A DNA stretch of 14,395 bases. Source: Dichotomocladium elegans (taxonomy: Eukaryota > Mucoromycota > Mucoromycetes > Mucorales > Lichtheimiaceae). The translations under genes and the position numbers were made by a program. Location of the stretch: assembly GCA_025716815.1 (NCBI GenBank), contig JAIXMN010000102.1:1-14395 (forward strand), read 5' to 3'. The notes beneath the pieces were generated by a model, which saw nothing but the letters and a program-made list of their open reading frames with translations, had not been told where the DNA came from and made no database searches. Below, piece by piece: positions 1 to 9,022 of this stretch (position 1 is the stretch's first letter; the number at the start of each line of letters is the position of its first letter).

Positions 1-2130
1 CTAACAAAACTGGTAGATTTGCTAGCGGCATTTCCACAACTTCGAATGAGTGGGAAATGGTGTTCTACCTCTATATTTCACTTCTAGAGGTCGTGTTTTA
101 CCAATCCGACTGGCTGTAGAATTTTTATCAATAAATGAAAATGTACCAGTGGTAGGGATTATATCATCAAAGATAGTTTTATCCTCAAATTCATAGGTTT
201 TATTTATCAAAGATATTTGTGCACCTGTGTCAATCATAGCAATTAGTTTCTCACCATTGATCATGATAACGGGAGAATATGGCGACAAATTCTGTACTTC
301 GTTCTCAGTTATGTTTGAGACATTATAGCAAGAAATCTGTGATCGAATATCATCTTTTAAAAATATATGTTTATTTTTAGCTGGATCAGAGCTAGTAAGA
401 AAATTTTTATAGTATGAAGTTTGATCAAAATGATGGTTGCCAAGAGGTAGAGATGAGTATGAGTTTTCAATATCATGTTCTATTTTGCTATACAAAATGA
501 GTATTTGGTCAGTGATACTCTTTTTATATTGAATATCATTATATAAGATTTCTACCTTATTCTGATTATTTTGTTGGTTCATACGTCTCCTAACATATAT
601 GTCACTTTTAAGATAAGGAACGCAGTTTTCCAAGTGTTCTCGCGAATAGTTTTCCGTTTTGCAGAACGAGCATGGATTTACCAACGATTTAGATTTCTTG
701 CTCGAAATTTCAATATCGTTATTCATATTGTTTTTGCGTTTGTGATCACGATTGATTCTGTTACCATGGCTAATATCTCCGTCTGAGTGGTTCTTGTTAA
801 TAGGAATGCCATGGCCTTGTGAGCGAGATGAAAATTTTAACGCCAGACTTTCCTGTATGTCTCCCATTCTTTTCTTTAGGTAGTCAAACAGTTCAGACAA
901 GTAGGCAGGATAGAAAGAAGTTTTACTATCAGGGGACCTTCCTTCATGGTAGCGTTTCAATGATCTTTTAACTTCTTCACTAGTCATGGGAAGCAAAGAG
1001 TCTAAGAAGTAAGCCACCAAATAGATGGAGTCAGGTTTGGGATCAGGGAGATAAGTGTAGGCTTGATAGTAACGATCCATGTAATCGCGAAGTTGTTCCG
1101 TTTTACCCTGTTTCATACGGATGAAGTTTTGTATTTTCTTATCAATGGTAGCGTTCAATCCAAAACGTTCTATGATCTCGCTTTTTATAGTTTCCCAACT
1201 GGTAGTATGTGGGAACTTTTTGAAGTCAACAGCGTACCAACGTTGATAGACTGGGTTTTTGCTTTTCGAAAACGAAACAGATAAGTATTTTCTCCAATAC
1301 TTGTCCAAATCACAATCATTGGCAAGGAAGGGAGCCTCAAACGCATCTGCGAATGTTTCAGCGTTTTCGAAGGACGGTACGTTGTCGGTCTTGGTCTCCG
1401 CAGGGTCATCAACCAACTGGAAAATAGGTATTTCACTTCGATGGATGATGGGAGAATAGGAATGAGCATATTTGGAATCCATGGTGCTACTTTTGGTAGG
1501 GTCAAAATGGGATGTGCTGTTAGGTGAGATTCCACCTTTCATTTTCTTGACGTTTTTCTCAAGAATGTCAATGGTAGCATGGATTTTCTCTATTTCAACC
1601 GGGTTTGATTGGCAGAGCACCTGCTCGCGAAGTTCATTGATACGGTTTTCGTATCTAACAATCATGCGGTCTTTTTCATTAGTCATGGGAGGATCTAATG
1701 GTGTAAAAGTATTGGTATGATTAGTACCATTGTTATGTATGACATTGATGTCATTCATATCGTTATAGTGATGCGAAGTGAAGTCCTTGCCAACATCATG
1801 CTCATTGTTATTGGTCTGATGCGAAGTGAGGTCCTTGCCAACATCAGTATTAATAATCAAGTGGTGTCCACTATGATTACAATTGTGTATGCATGTTTCA
1901 CTATTATCGATAGGAGGGACATGGTTATTAATGTTACCTTCAGAGAGGTTCGTACCTTGGGATTCAGAGGAGGAGATACCAGTGGCAGTGGAGGCAACAG
2001 AGGAGGTGTAACCAGGCACAAGAGGGGGTCGGTTAGAGGTTGACTGATTTACATCAATCATTTCCATGTCCTCATTTTGTTGGACGTGGTCTTCTTGAGG
2101 GGAGTCTTGATGGGGGTTAATAGGGGGCAT
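1..2130 (-). pseudogene. gag-protease part of Gypsy polyprotein, copy A2 (frameshifted, partial)
   Basis: Gag forms the retrotransposon particle and the aspartic protease cleaves the polyprotein. The likely start is the ATG at 2130 (MPPINPHQDS). The frame extends three codons upstream only through a TTG. Residues about 1-200 are low-complexity, rich in N, S, T and H. The middle (about 240-440, with the YWRKYLSVSFSKSKNPVYQRW block) is the structural gag core. A zinc-knuckle-like C-X2-C-X8-H-X3-C follows in PCSFCKTENYSREHLENC. The protease motif IAMIDTGAQISL has its catalytic DTG at about 637 of 705. At positions 55-57 there is a run of three A where A1 has four. This one-base loss shifts the frame, which stops at 22. 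Gag here is uninterrupted, unlike in A1, but its core is clearly diverged from A1 gag. Confidence 0.85.
1770..1846 (-). repeat. Two 29-nt direct repeats inside gag (A2)
   Basis: Copies at 1770-1798 and 1818-1846 are separated by 19 nt, against 13 nt in A1. They correspond to the pair at 8665-8735. Confidence 0.75.
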
Positions 2131-2166
2131 TATGGACAAAGTAGTTTAGAAATTCGTTAAAAAAAA
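2131..2166 (-). other. Untranslated leader between LTR and gag (A2)
   Basis: This 36-nt stretch begins on the element strand with a run of eight T directly after the LTR end CCACA, then TTAACGAATTTC, and ends at the gag ATG. No TGG-starting site complementary to a tRNA 3' end is present, although that is where a primer binding site should be. The same leader lies at 8987-9022. Confidence 0.7.
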
Positions 2167-2529
2167 TGTGGTATTCGCTAGTTTTAATTATGAAGTAAAA
2201 GGTAAAGAATAACACAAGAGAAAATAAACACGAAAGCTTAACGAAATCAAACCACCGTCTTTATTTCTCTTTCAAAAACAAACTAAAGAAAAAGAAAAGA
2301 AAACTAAAATTACTGCTATTAATAAAGACTTATTGTGTTTGCTGTCTACGAAATGATTGTATCGGGATCTATAGCTGACACTGATGTATTATGGTCAAAT
2401 AATACTCAGTGAATCAGAGGTTTCCGTAAAAGAATAGGTCTTCCCTTTAGGTGGATAATTACTCGTCCATCCCAGAGCGGATTGATTTGTAATGTGCTAT
2501 CCTGGCAGATCCAGGGTGATCATGCAGCT

Positions 2530-2599
2530 ACATCTATAATCCAATATCTATCGGCCACCAGTTGTGTAGCTCAGATACTGTGGGAATGATTATAGATGT
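2530..2599. repeat. Long LTR stem-loop, 12-bp perfect stem
   Basis: Arms are acatctataatc (2530-2541) and gattatagatgt (2588-2599) around a 46-nt loop. The A1 5' LTR has the same arms at 9386-9397 and 9443-9454. The solo LTR B has a different stem at the equivalent place (11929-11976). Confidence 0.75.
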
Positions 2600-2859
2600 T
2601 GGCTAGGAAGAGATATTCGTGCGTGGTGTTCTTTTGATTGCGTGAACAGTTATTGTATTAATAAAGAGTGATTGAGCCTTTTTTATCTCCAACCATACTT
2701 TATTTCCAGAACAGGGAGCAGTACCGTGACCTACTATGTTTTGGTTGTTGAATCAATATATCCTACGAGTACATATACCAATCCTGCTATATACCTGAAT
2801 GTCATATAGCCATAGATAATCTAAGTAAAATATATTTCATAAAGATAACCTGTTCAAGT

Positions 2860-2888
2860 CTTATGTGAGGTAGCTAATCTCACATAAG
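2860..2888 (-). repeat. LTR stem-loop with a covarying stem (shared A1/A2 LTR)
   Basis: Arms are cttatgtgag and ctcacataag, with the loop attagctac read on the element strand. This is the counterpart of 11640-11668 in the solo LTR, where two base pairs of the stem have changed on both sides and the loop is unchanged. Confidence 0.8.
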
Positions 2889-2934
2889 AATTATCCTTAA
2901 TCCATATTCTTTTCTTATCTTATCTTTATTTGTT

Positions 2935-2962
2935 ATACATTTGATCTAAGGTTCAAATGTAT
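2935..2962. repeat. LTR stem-loop, 10-bp perfect stem, 8-nt loop
   Basis: Arms are atacatttga (2935-2944) and tcaaatgtat (2953-2962) with loop tctaaggt. The identical structure is at 9794-9821. A further 8-bp stem-loop, gatatgag/ctcatatc, lies at 2998-3018 and again at 9857-9877. Confidence 0.75.
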
Positions 2963-3105
2963 GCAATCGAACACACCGCTTACCAAACGGGAATGAAGAT
3001 ATGAGCAGTACTCATATCTGAGATCAAGTTTTATTTTACATTTCGTTAGACGTTTTGAGTGATGATTTACTCATATAATATTGCCATCGTGCCTCAAATA
3101 CGACA

Positions 3106-3120
3106 TTGCCCCCCCGTTAG
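3106..3120 (-). other. Polypurine tract of element A1
   Basis: On the element strand the bases directly before the 3' LTR start (TGTCG) are CTAACGGGGGGGCAA, a run of seven G followed by CAA. A G-run next to the 3' LTR is the plus-strand priming site of LTR retrotransposons, where RNase H leaves an RNA primer. It is absent upstream of the 5' LTR at 9961, which fits a true 3' LTR here. Confidence 0.8.
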
Positions 3121-3395
3121 ACGGTTGTTGATCTGAAAAGATGCAACTTAGCGTCGATGGAGAATAGTAGATGAGGTAGATGGGAAAGCAGTAAGATGGT
3201 TTAAATGAGTTTGTTGTAGACAAATGCAATTGGCAGGTTGTCAAAATGTGTGACGTATTGCAATTGTGCAAATGGAATACCAAAAAAAAAAAAAAAAAAA
3301 AAAATTTGTAGGGTTTATTGTTGGTTTTGTACTGTTTTTGTTTTTATTTAATTTCACTAATGAAAGACATTAGAAGTACATACAGAAGTGATTGA
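3121..3395 (-). other. 3' untranslated stretch of A1, with a 23-base A/T homopolymer
   Basis: This lies between the pol stop (3396) and the polypurine tract. It contains no convincing coding frame. Positions 3282-3304 are 23 consecutive A on the plus strand (poly-T on the element strand). Nothing else is recognisable. Confidence 0.6.
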
Positions 3396-6300
3396 TTACT
3401 TGCGGAAGCGAGTTTTGTCAATGGCAGGTTCAAATGTGCGCATGGAACGACCACGAGGACTGCGACGAAAAGCTTGATGGGCAGGATTATTCGCTACCAC
3501 TTTTGTACGGCGAGTGGGACGTTTAAAAGATTTCTGTTGGTGTTGAAGAGGAATGGGAGAATTGGGTACATCCGTGATCGCATCAGCAAATTGCTCAACA
3601 TGTTCAATCAACGGGCCATTCTTTGTCAATTCAACCGTGGAGTAATCATGTTCACCAGACATTAACTGGTTTAACAGTACAGAATCTTGTTTAGGCACAC
3701 TACCTTTAACATGACGCCAATATTCCACAATGGATTGTGGATCAGTGAAGTTTTCAGCAGTAATCCATGTATCATCTTCAGGACCGTAATTCTTCCAACG
3801 AACACGATATTCACGTTTTCCTGGAGAGCCACGATGACCAACAATGTTGTCGAATTCATAGATCTCATCCTGCGAAACAAGTGCATCTTGCGAAACCAAC
3901 TTTAATTCAGATGGTGTATAATCGCGAGAGGAAGCAACACCCATTTCATCACGGAGAGTGTAATTACCAGCCTCAGTTTTGCGAATGATTTCATATGGAC
4001 CTTCATATTGAGGTGTAAGAGATTTCTGAATGCCTTTCTTTTGAACCACAACATAACTACCGACAGGGAAATCAACCAAACGATGCTTTTTGTCAAACTG
4101 ACCTTTCATCATTTTGTTGTATATCTCAGTACGTTCTTTGATTGCGGGAAAGACTACATCTGACATGTATTGTATACGTTGCAGAAGTTCATCATTCGAC
4201 ATGGGTTCAATGTTATCGTTCGAGTCATGGAGTAATGGATACTCATTGGACATTTTACGAGCGAACATCAAGTTAAAAGGGCTAGTAAGTAAACGTTTGG
4301 ATATTTTACAATTGAGCATCAATTGTACAGAATTGATCATCATATCCCAATTGTCTTCAGAATTGCCAAGGATTAGTTTAGAGAGCAATTTCTTTGTGTT
4401 TTGAACGGCACGTTCAGCTCCACCATTGCTTTGAGCATAGTAAGCTGTACTCAAACGTTTGTCAATTTTCATAGCCTCACATAGAGTATTGAGGATCTGA
4501 TTTTTCCATTCAGTGCCATTGTCAGAGTGAATGATACGAGGATAACCGACAAGTGAAAAGATGGAAATGAGTTCTTCAGCCACGGTTTTAGCAGACTTAT
4601 CACAAATGGGACGTAGGATAAGAAAGCGAGTAGCGACATCGATGAGAACCAAAATATATGTGTTGCCGTTGGTTGTGATGGGAAAAGGACCGCATAAATC
4701 CATTTGATAGTGCCATCCTGGGGTATAACAGTAAATGGGTTTCAACGGATTATATCCTTTCTTACTAATGGTGAACTTTTGGCAAGTTGCGCATTGTTTT
4801 ACAACTTCTAAGGCTTCCTTCATTATGTTAGGCCAGTTCATACCTAGATCTTTTCTCACACGTTGTACGATGGCTTCACCACCAAAATGACCAAATTCAT
4901 GTGCATCTTTCAAAATACTTGGTCTTTCTTCAACGGGAGGTACAATATATGATTCATCCATGTTTTGTGCGTAATTAATCTGGATGATGTCCTCTTCATC
5001 GTCATCTGTGGGTCCAGAATAACGAATTTGTTCATTCAAATCATCATGAATGGTGCGAAGAGACCAGCGTTTAACGCGGATGAAACGGTTCGACAAAGAA
5101 GGAGTGAAGGTGGGAGTTGTAGTCACATCAGATGTTTCCGAAATGGAATTATAGAACTGAGTGAGGTTCTGCGTACGTTCAGGATTAAGAGAAGGATTAT
5201 CTTTAAGGATCTTCTTTTCCAATTTACGTTTTTGAGCACGCATTTTTGATTTTGTATTCTTCTGTGTCTGTTTGAATAGATGGGGGAATAGTCGTTTCTC
5301 ATCCTTTTCAAAGGCAACTTTGTCTTGCATTGTAGGGAATAATCGGGACAATTTATCACTCATGATATTCGTAATGCCAGGAATCCATTGAACTTTCATG
5401 TTAGGAAAGGATAAGATAACTTCCATGGATCGCATCATCATCATGGAGGGGTTCTTGGTTGTGAAAAGGTATGAGAGACTGCGATGGTCTGTATAACATG
5501 TAAAAGGTTTAGGACCATGCAAAAATTTGTAGAATTTTGTCAATCCAGTAGTCAAGGCTAGAAGTTCTTTGCGAGTAACACTATAATTGCGTTGACTTTT
5601 AGAAAGTGCCTTTGATGAAAAACCAATGTATCGAATAGTAATTTTACCAGTTTGTTCATCTTTAAATTCTTGGAACAAACAAGCACCAATACCATAGTTG
5701 CTAGCATCAACGGCTAAGCTGAATTCATGGTTCAAATCTGGATGACTTAAAACAATATTCTTTTTCAAAATATTGATAATGCTGTCGTAATGTGCATGCA
5801 TTTCTGGAGTCCATTCTAAGACTTTCTGAGTGCTATATCGCAAACGATCCAGAGGAGTAGTTAACTCGCTAGCATTAGGTAGATGAGCACGCATATAAGA
5901 GACCCAACCACAAAATTTCATCATGGCTTTAGCGGTTTGAGGTTTTGGCCATTCATCAATGTCAGTCAAACGACGAGGATCAATGGATCTTCCTTGTTCC
6001 GAAATACAAAAACCGAGTAGGTAAACTGAATTTCTTACAAGATGAGTTTTCTCAAAATTGATAGGCATATTGTTATCCGTTAATGCTTGAATAACCTTTT
6101 TGCAATGCTCTTTATGAGAAGCAAGATCTTTGGAAAAGCAAACCAAGTCATCAATGTAGATACATGTAAAATCTTTCATATCTTGGAATATGGTTTCCAT
6201 AACATTTTGAAATATTCCGGAAAGCGATTTCAACCCGAAACAAGCACCTCGGAATTGCCAGCTTTTACCTTCAAATGTAAAGGTAAGCTTATGTCTGTCT

Positions 6301-8268
6301 TCTTCAGCGATTTGCAATCGGTGGAAGGCACCTGAAATATCGAAAACACTGAATATTTTTGCTTCTCTGACATCATGGAAGATGTCTTCAATCAAAGGAG
6401 TGTTGACGTTGGAGACATCGTCTGTCAGGTTGTTGATACGTCGAGTATCAAGACAAACTCTGTACTTCTTATTTCCATTAGCGTCAGTACCAGCCTTTGG
6501 TGTGATTGTTAAGGGACTATTGAAACCAGATATTTTTGCAGGTTCAATTGTTTTGTCATCGACCCATTTCTTAATTTGTTCTCTAACGATAGGAACCAAA
6601 TCGTATGAAATTGGATACTGTCTCGTGTATGCCACTTCATTAGGTTTAGTGGGAAGATAAACAATGGCTTCCGGTAAAGGGCAAAGGTTATGAAGGTTAA
6701 TATTTGCATTCACATCCATCAACGGCTTCATTTCCTCGATGAACTGTTCATATTCTTCTTCAGAACAAGCTTTGCTCACATTAGGAGTGTACAATTCATG
6801 ATTAACACTATCTTCAAAGACAATTTCCTCGATGTCTTCAAAAGAGTAGGCAATGTTCTGAATCGAAATTCCCAGTTGTGGAATTAAATCTCTCCCTAAC
6901 AAAACTGGTAGATTTGCTAGCGGCATTTCCACAACTTCGAATGAGTGGGAAAATGGTGTTCTACCTCTATATTTCACTTCTAGAGGTCGTGTTTTACCAA
7001 TCCGACTGGCTGTAGAATTTTTATCAATAAATGAAAATGTACCAGTGGTAGGGATTATATCATCAAAGATAGTTTTATCCTCAAATTCATAGGTTTTATT
7101 TATCAAAGATATTTGTGCACCTGTGTCAATCATGGCAATTAGTTTCTCACCATTGATCATGATAACGGGAGAATATGGCGACAAATTCTGTACTTCATTC
7201 TCAGTTATGTTTGAGACATTATAGCAAGAAATCTGTGATCTAATATCATCTTTTAAAAATATATGTTTATTTTTAGCTGGATCAGAGCTAGTGAGAAAAT
7301 TTTTATAGTATGAGGATTGATCAAAATGTGATCGCTTGAGTAGCGATGAAAATGATTTTTCAATATCATGTTCGATTTGGCTATATAAAATGAGTATTCC
7401 GTCAGTGACACTCTTGTTATGATTAATAACAGTACAAAATAATTCTACCTTTTGGTTATTATTCTGTTGAGTGATACGTCTTTTCAAGTATATGTCACTT
7501 TTGAGGTAAGGCAAGCAACTCTCCAGATGTTCCCGAGAATAATTCTCAATTTTGCAAAATGAACATGGGTTGGTTAACGCCTTATGTTTCTTGTTAGAAG
7601 AATCGTTGTCACCATTGTTTTTGCGTTTAAAATCAATGCGATTATTCTTGTTTGTATTGTTAACGTTATCAGGATGATTCTTATTGCCACTAGTGATGGC
7701 ATTATGTTGCCGAGATGAGTTAAATTTTAGCGCCAAGCTTTCTTGGATATCTCCCATTCTCTTTTTGAGGTAATCGAAGAGTTCAGATAAGTAAGCTGGG
7801 TAAAAGGAGGTTTTGCTGTCGGGAGAGTTCCCTTCGTGATAACGTTTTAGTGATTTTTTTACTTCCTCACTTGTCATTGGCAACAAGGAGTCAAGGAAGT
7901 ATGCCACAAGATAGATAGAATCGGGCTTCGGATCAGGTAAGTATGAGTAAGCTTGGTAATAACGGTCCATGTAGTCACGTAACTGTTCTGTTTTTCCTTG
8001 TCTCATACGAATGAAATTTTGGATTTTCTTATCGATGGTGGCATTCAATCCAAAGCGTTCAACTAGTTCCGTTTTTATAGTTTTCCAAGAAGTGTTCTGT
8101 GGGAACTTCTTGAAATCTACGGCATACCAACGTTGATAAACAGGGTTTTTGCTTTTGGAAAATGAGACAGATAAGTATTTCCTCCAATACTTATCTAAGT
8201 CTGTATCATTGGCTATGAATGGGGCTTCAAATGCATCTGCAAATGTTTCCGCGTTTTCAAATGATGGG
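3396..8268 (-). CDS. Gag C-terminal part and Pol: protease, RT, RNase H, integrase, chromodomain
   Basis: The frame is open from the frameshift near 8268 to the stop at 3396. The upstream part has no ATG, so it belongs to a gag-pol fusion translated from 8986. Residues here are numbered from the TTG at 8048 (1,550 aa). A zinc-knuckle-like C162/C165/H174/C178 is followed by the protease (DTG 308-310, LLGRD about 383-387). RT has FDISGAF (D570), FGLKSLSGIFQ and YIDD 631-634. RNase H acidic residues are D781, E828, D854 and D898. A basic, probably coiled linker covers about 905-1000. The integrase zinc finger is H1050/H1054/C1086/C1089, and its DD35E core is D1117, D1176, E1212. A GPY motif is at 1350-1352. 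The chromodomain (about 1397-1446) keeps the methyl-lysine cage residues Y1397, W1418 and Y1421. The tail is Arg/Lys-rich. All expected catalytic residues are present. The product should copy element RNA to DNA and integrate it into methylated-histone chromatin. Confidence 0.92.
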
Positions 8269-8986
8269 CATTATCCGTTTTAGTTTCCAATGGATCATCC
8301 ACCAATTGGAAAATTGGTATTTCACTGCGGTGAATGTTATCGGATGATAGGTGCGCGTACTTAGACTGCATAGTGGAACTTTTGTTGGGATCAAAATATG
8401 ATGGTGAGTTGATAAGAGCAGTTTCACCCTTCATTTTCTTGACCTTAGTCTCAAAAATTTCAATGGTAGTGTGAATTTTTGCAATTTCAACAGGATCCGA
8501 TAGGCTAAAAACCTTTTCGTAAAGTTCATGTATGTGATTCTCGTAACGAATGACCATAGGGTCTGTTCCGTCAATCGGCTTGGGGCCTAATGAATCGATA
8601 AACATATGGTTAACACCATCATGATTATGCGTGACATTTCTATCACTATTGTTATTGTGGTAATGATGCGAAGTGAAGTCCTTGCCAACATCATTGTTAT
8701 TATTTTGATGCGAAGTGAGGTCCTTGCCAACATCAAATGTGTGTATGTATGTATCACTCTCGTTAGGAGGAGGGACATAAGTATTATTTACTTTTGTTTC
8801 CGTACCTTGGGAGCCAGCAGGGGAAGAAGAGATGGTACCAGAGGAGGAGGAAACAGAGGAACGATAGTTAGATACCAGAGGGGATCTACCAGAGGTTGAC
8901 TGATTTACATCAAGCATTTCCATGTCCTCATTTTGTTGGACATGGTCTTCTTGAGGGGAGTCTTGATGGGGGTTAATAGGGGGCAT
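8213..8986 (-). pseudogene. Gag N-terminal part of A1, ended early by a one-base deletion
   Basis: The likely start is the ATG at 8986 (MPPINPHQDS), 37 nt downstream of the LTR end. The N terminus is polar and low-complexity, with a repeated DVGKD(L/F)TSH(Q/H) motif. The frame matches A2 gag until about 8268, where A1 reads gggcatt and A2 has one base more. The shift gives a short unrelated tail (AHHLKTRKHLQMHLKPHS) and a stop at 8213. The gag core continues in the next frame, 8268 leftward. The sister copy lacks the shift and it sits inside the gag core, so this is a mutation and not a programmed frameshift. Within the conserved part about the first 30 residues equal A2; after that the two proteins diverge strongly. 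Confidence 0.85.
8665..8735 (-). repeat. Two 29-nt direct repeats inside gag (A1)
   Basis: Copies at 8665-8693 and 8707-8735 differ at one base and encode DVGKDFTSHH and DVGKDLTSHQ. The same pair occurs in A2 at 1770-1798 and 1818-1846, base for base the same as in A1, although the gag sequence around them differs between the copies. Confidence 0.75.
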
Positions 8987-9022
8987 TATGGACAAAGTAG
9001 TTTAGAAATTCGTTAAAAAAAA
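8987..9022 (-). other. Untranslated leader of A1 between LTR and gag
   Basis: The 36-nt leader is T-rich and matches 2131-2166. There is no tRNA-type primer site. TTAACGAA just after the T-run is complementary to TTCGTTAA in U5 or R of the same LTR (plus-strand ttaacgaa near 9094), a possible but weak self-priming match. Confidence 0.55.

Larger units (their letters stand above)
1..3105 (-). mobile_element. Ty3/Gypsy chromovirus-type element A2, 5' part only (shares an LTR with A1)
   Basis: Read on the minus strand: LTR (3105-2167), leader (2166-2131), gag and the start of the protease, then the window edge. The LTR is also the 3' LTR of the neighbouring element A1, so the two elements lie head to tail with one LTR between them. 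The sequence following this LTR is the same poly-T leader and gag start that follows the A1 5' LTR, not host DNA, and no target duplication separates them. The rest of pol and the terminal LTR would lie left of position 1. Positions 1-414 match 6896-7310 with four substitutions and one missing base. Confidence 0.85.
2167..3105 (-). repeat. 939-bp LTR shared by A1 (3' LTR) and A2 (5' LTR)
   Basis: On the minus strand it starts TGTCGTATTTGAGG and ends GCGAATACCACA. It matches the A1 5' LTR at 9023-9961 with six substitutions and three short indels (1, 4 and 3 nt), about 99% identity, so both are young. The ends were set from the related solo LTR at 11367-12291, which has the same termini and a target duplication. 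It holds several perfect stem-loops: 2530-2541 with 2588-2599 (12 bp), 2860-2869 with 2879-2888 (10 bp), 2935-2944 with 2953-2962 (10 bp) and 2998-3005 with 3011-3018 (8 bp). I see no gene in it. An LTR normally carries the promoter and polyadenylation signal, but I could not place either with confidence. Confidence 0.88.

Noticed and set aside
1741..1850. CRISPR-like short repeats
   Set aside because: There are only two units, they lie inside a coding frame and they encode a repeated peptide; no array or cas genes are present.
571..2043. Plus-strand open frames antisense to gag
   Set aside because: They are shadows of the minus-strand gag frame with low-complexity translations and no conserved motifs.
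2162..2166. Target duplication of A1 at its 3' LTR
   Set aside because: The bases next to the 3' LTR are the poly-T leader of A2 (TTTTT on the element strand) and do not match GATAG beside the 5' LTR. This is expected for a tandem that shares an LTR.
8046..8048. TTG at 8048 as the start of a separate pol protein
   Set aside because: The frame is open upstream to about 8268 and matches A2 gag residue by residue, so the TTG is an internal leucine codon.
8213..8290. Possible programmed frameshift between gag and pol in A1
   Set aside because: The shift lies inside the gag core, far upstream of protease. The A2 copy reads through the same place in one frame and no slippery site is evident. A one-base deletion explains it.
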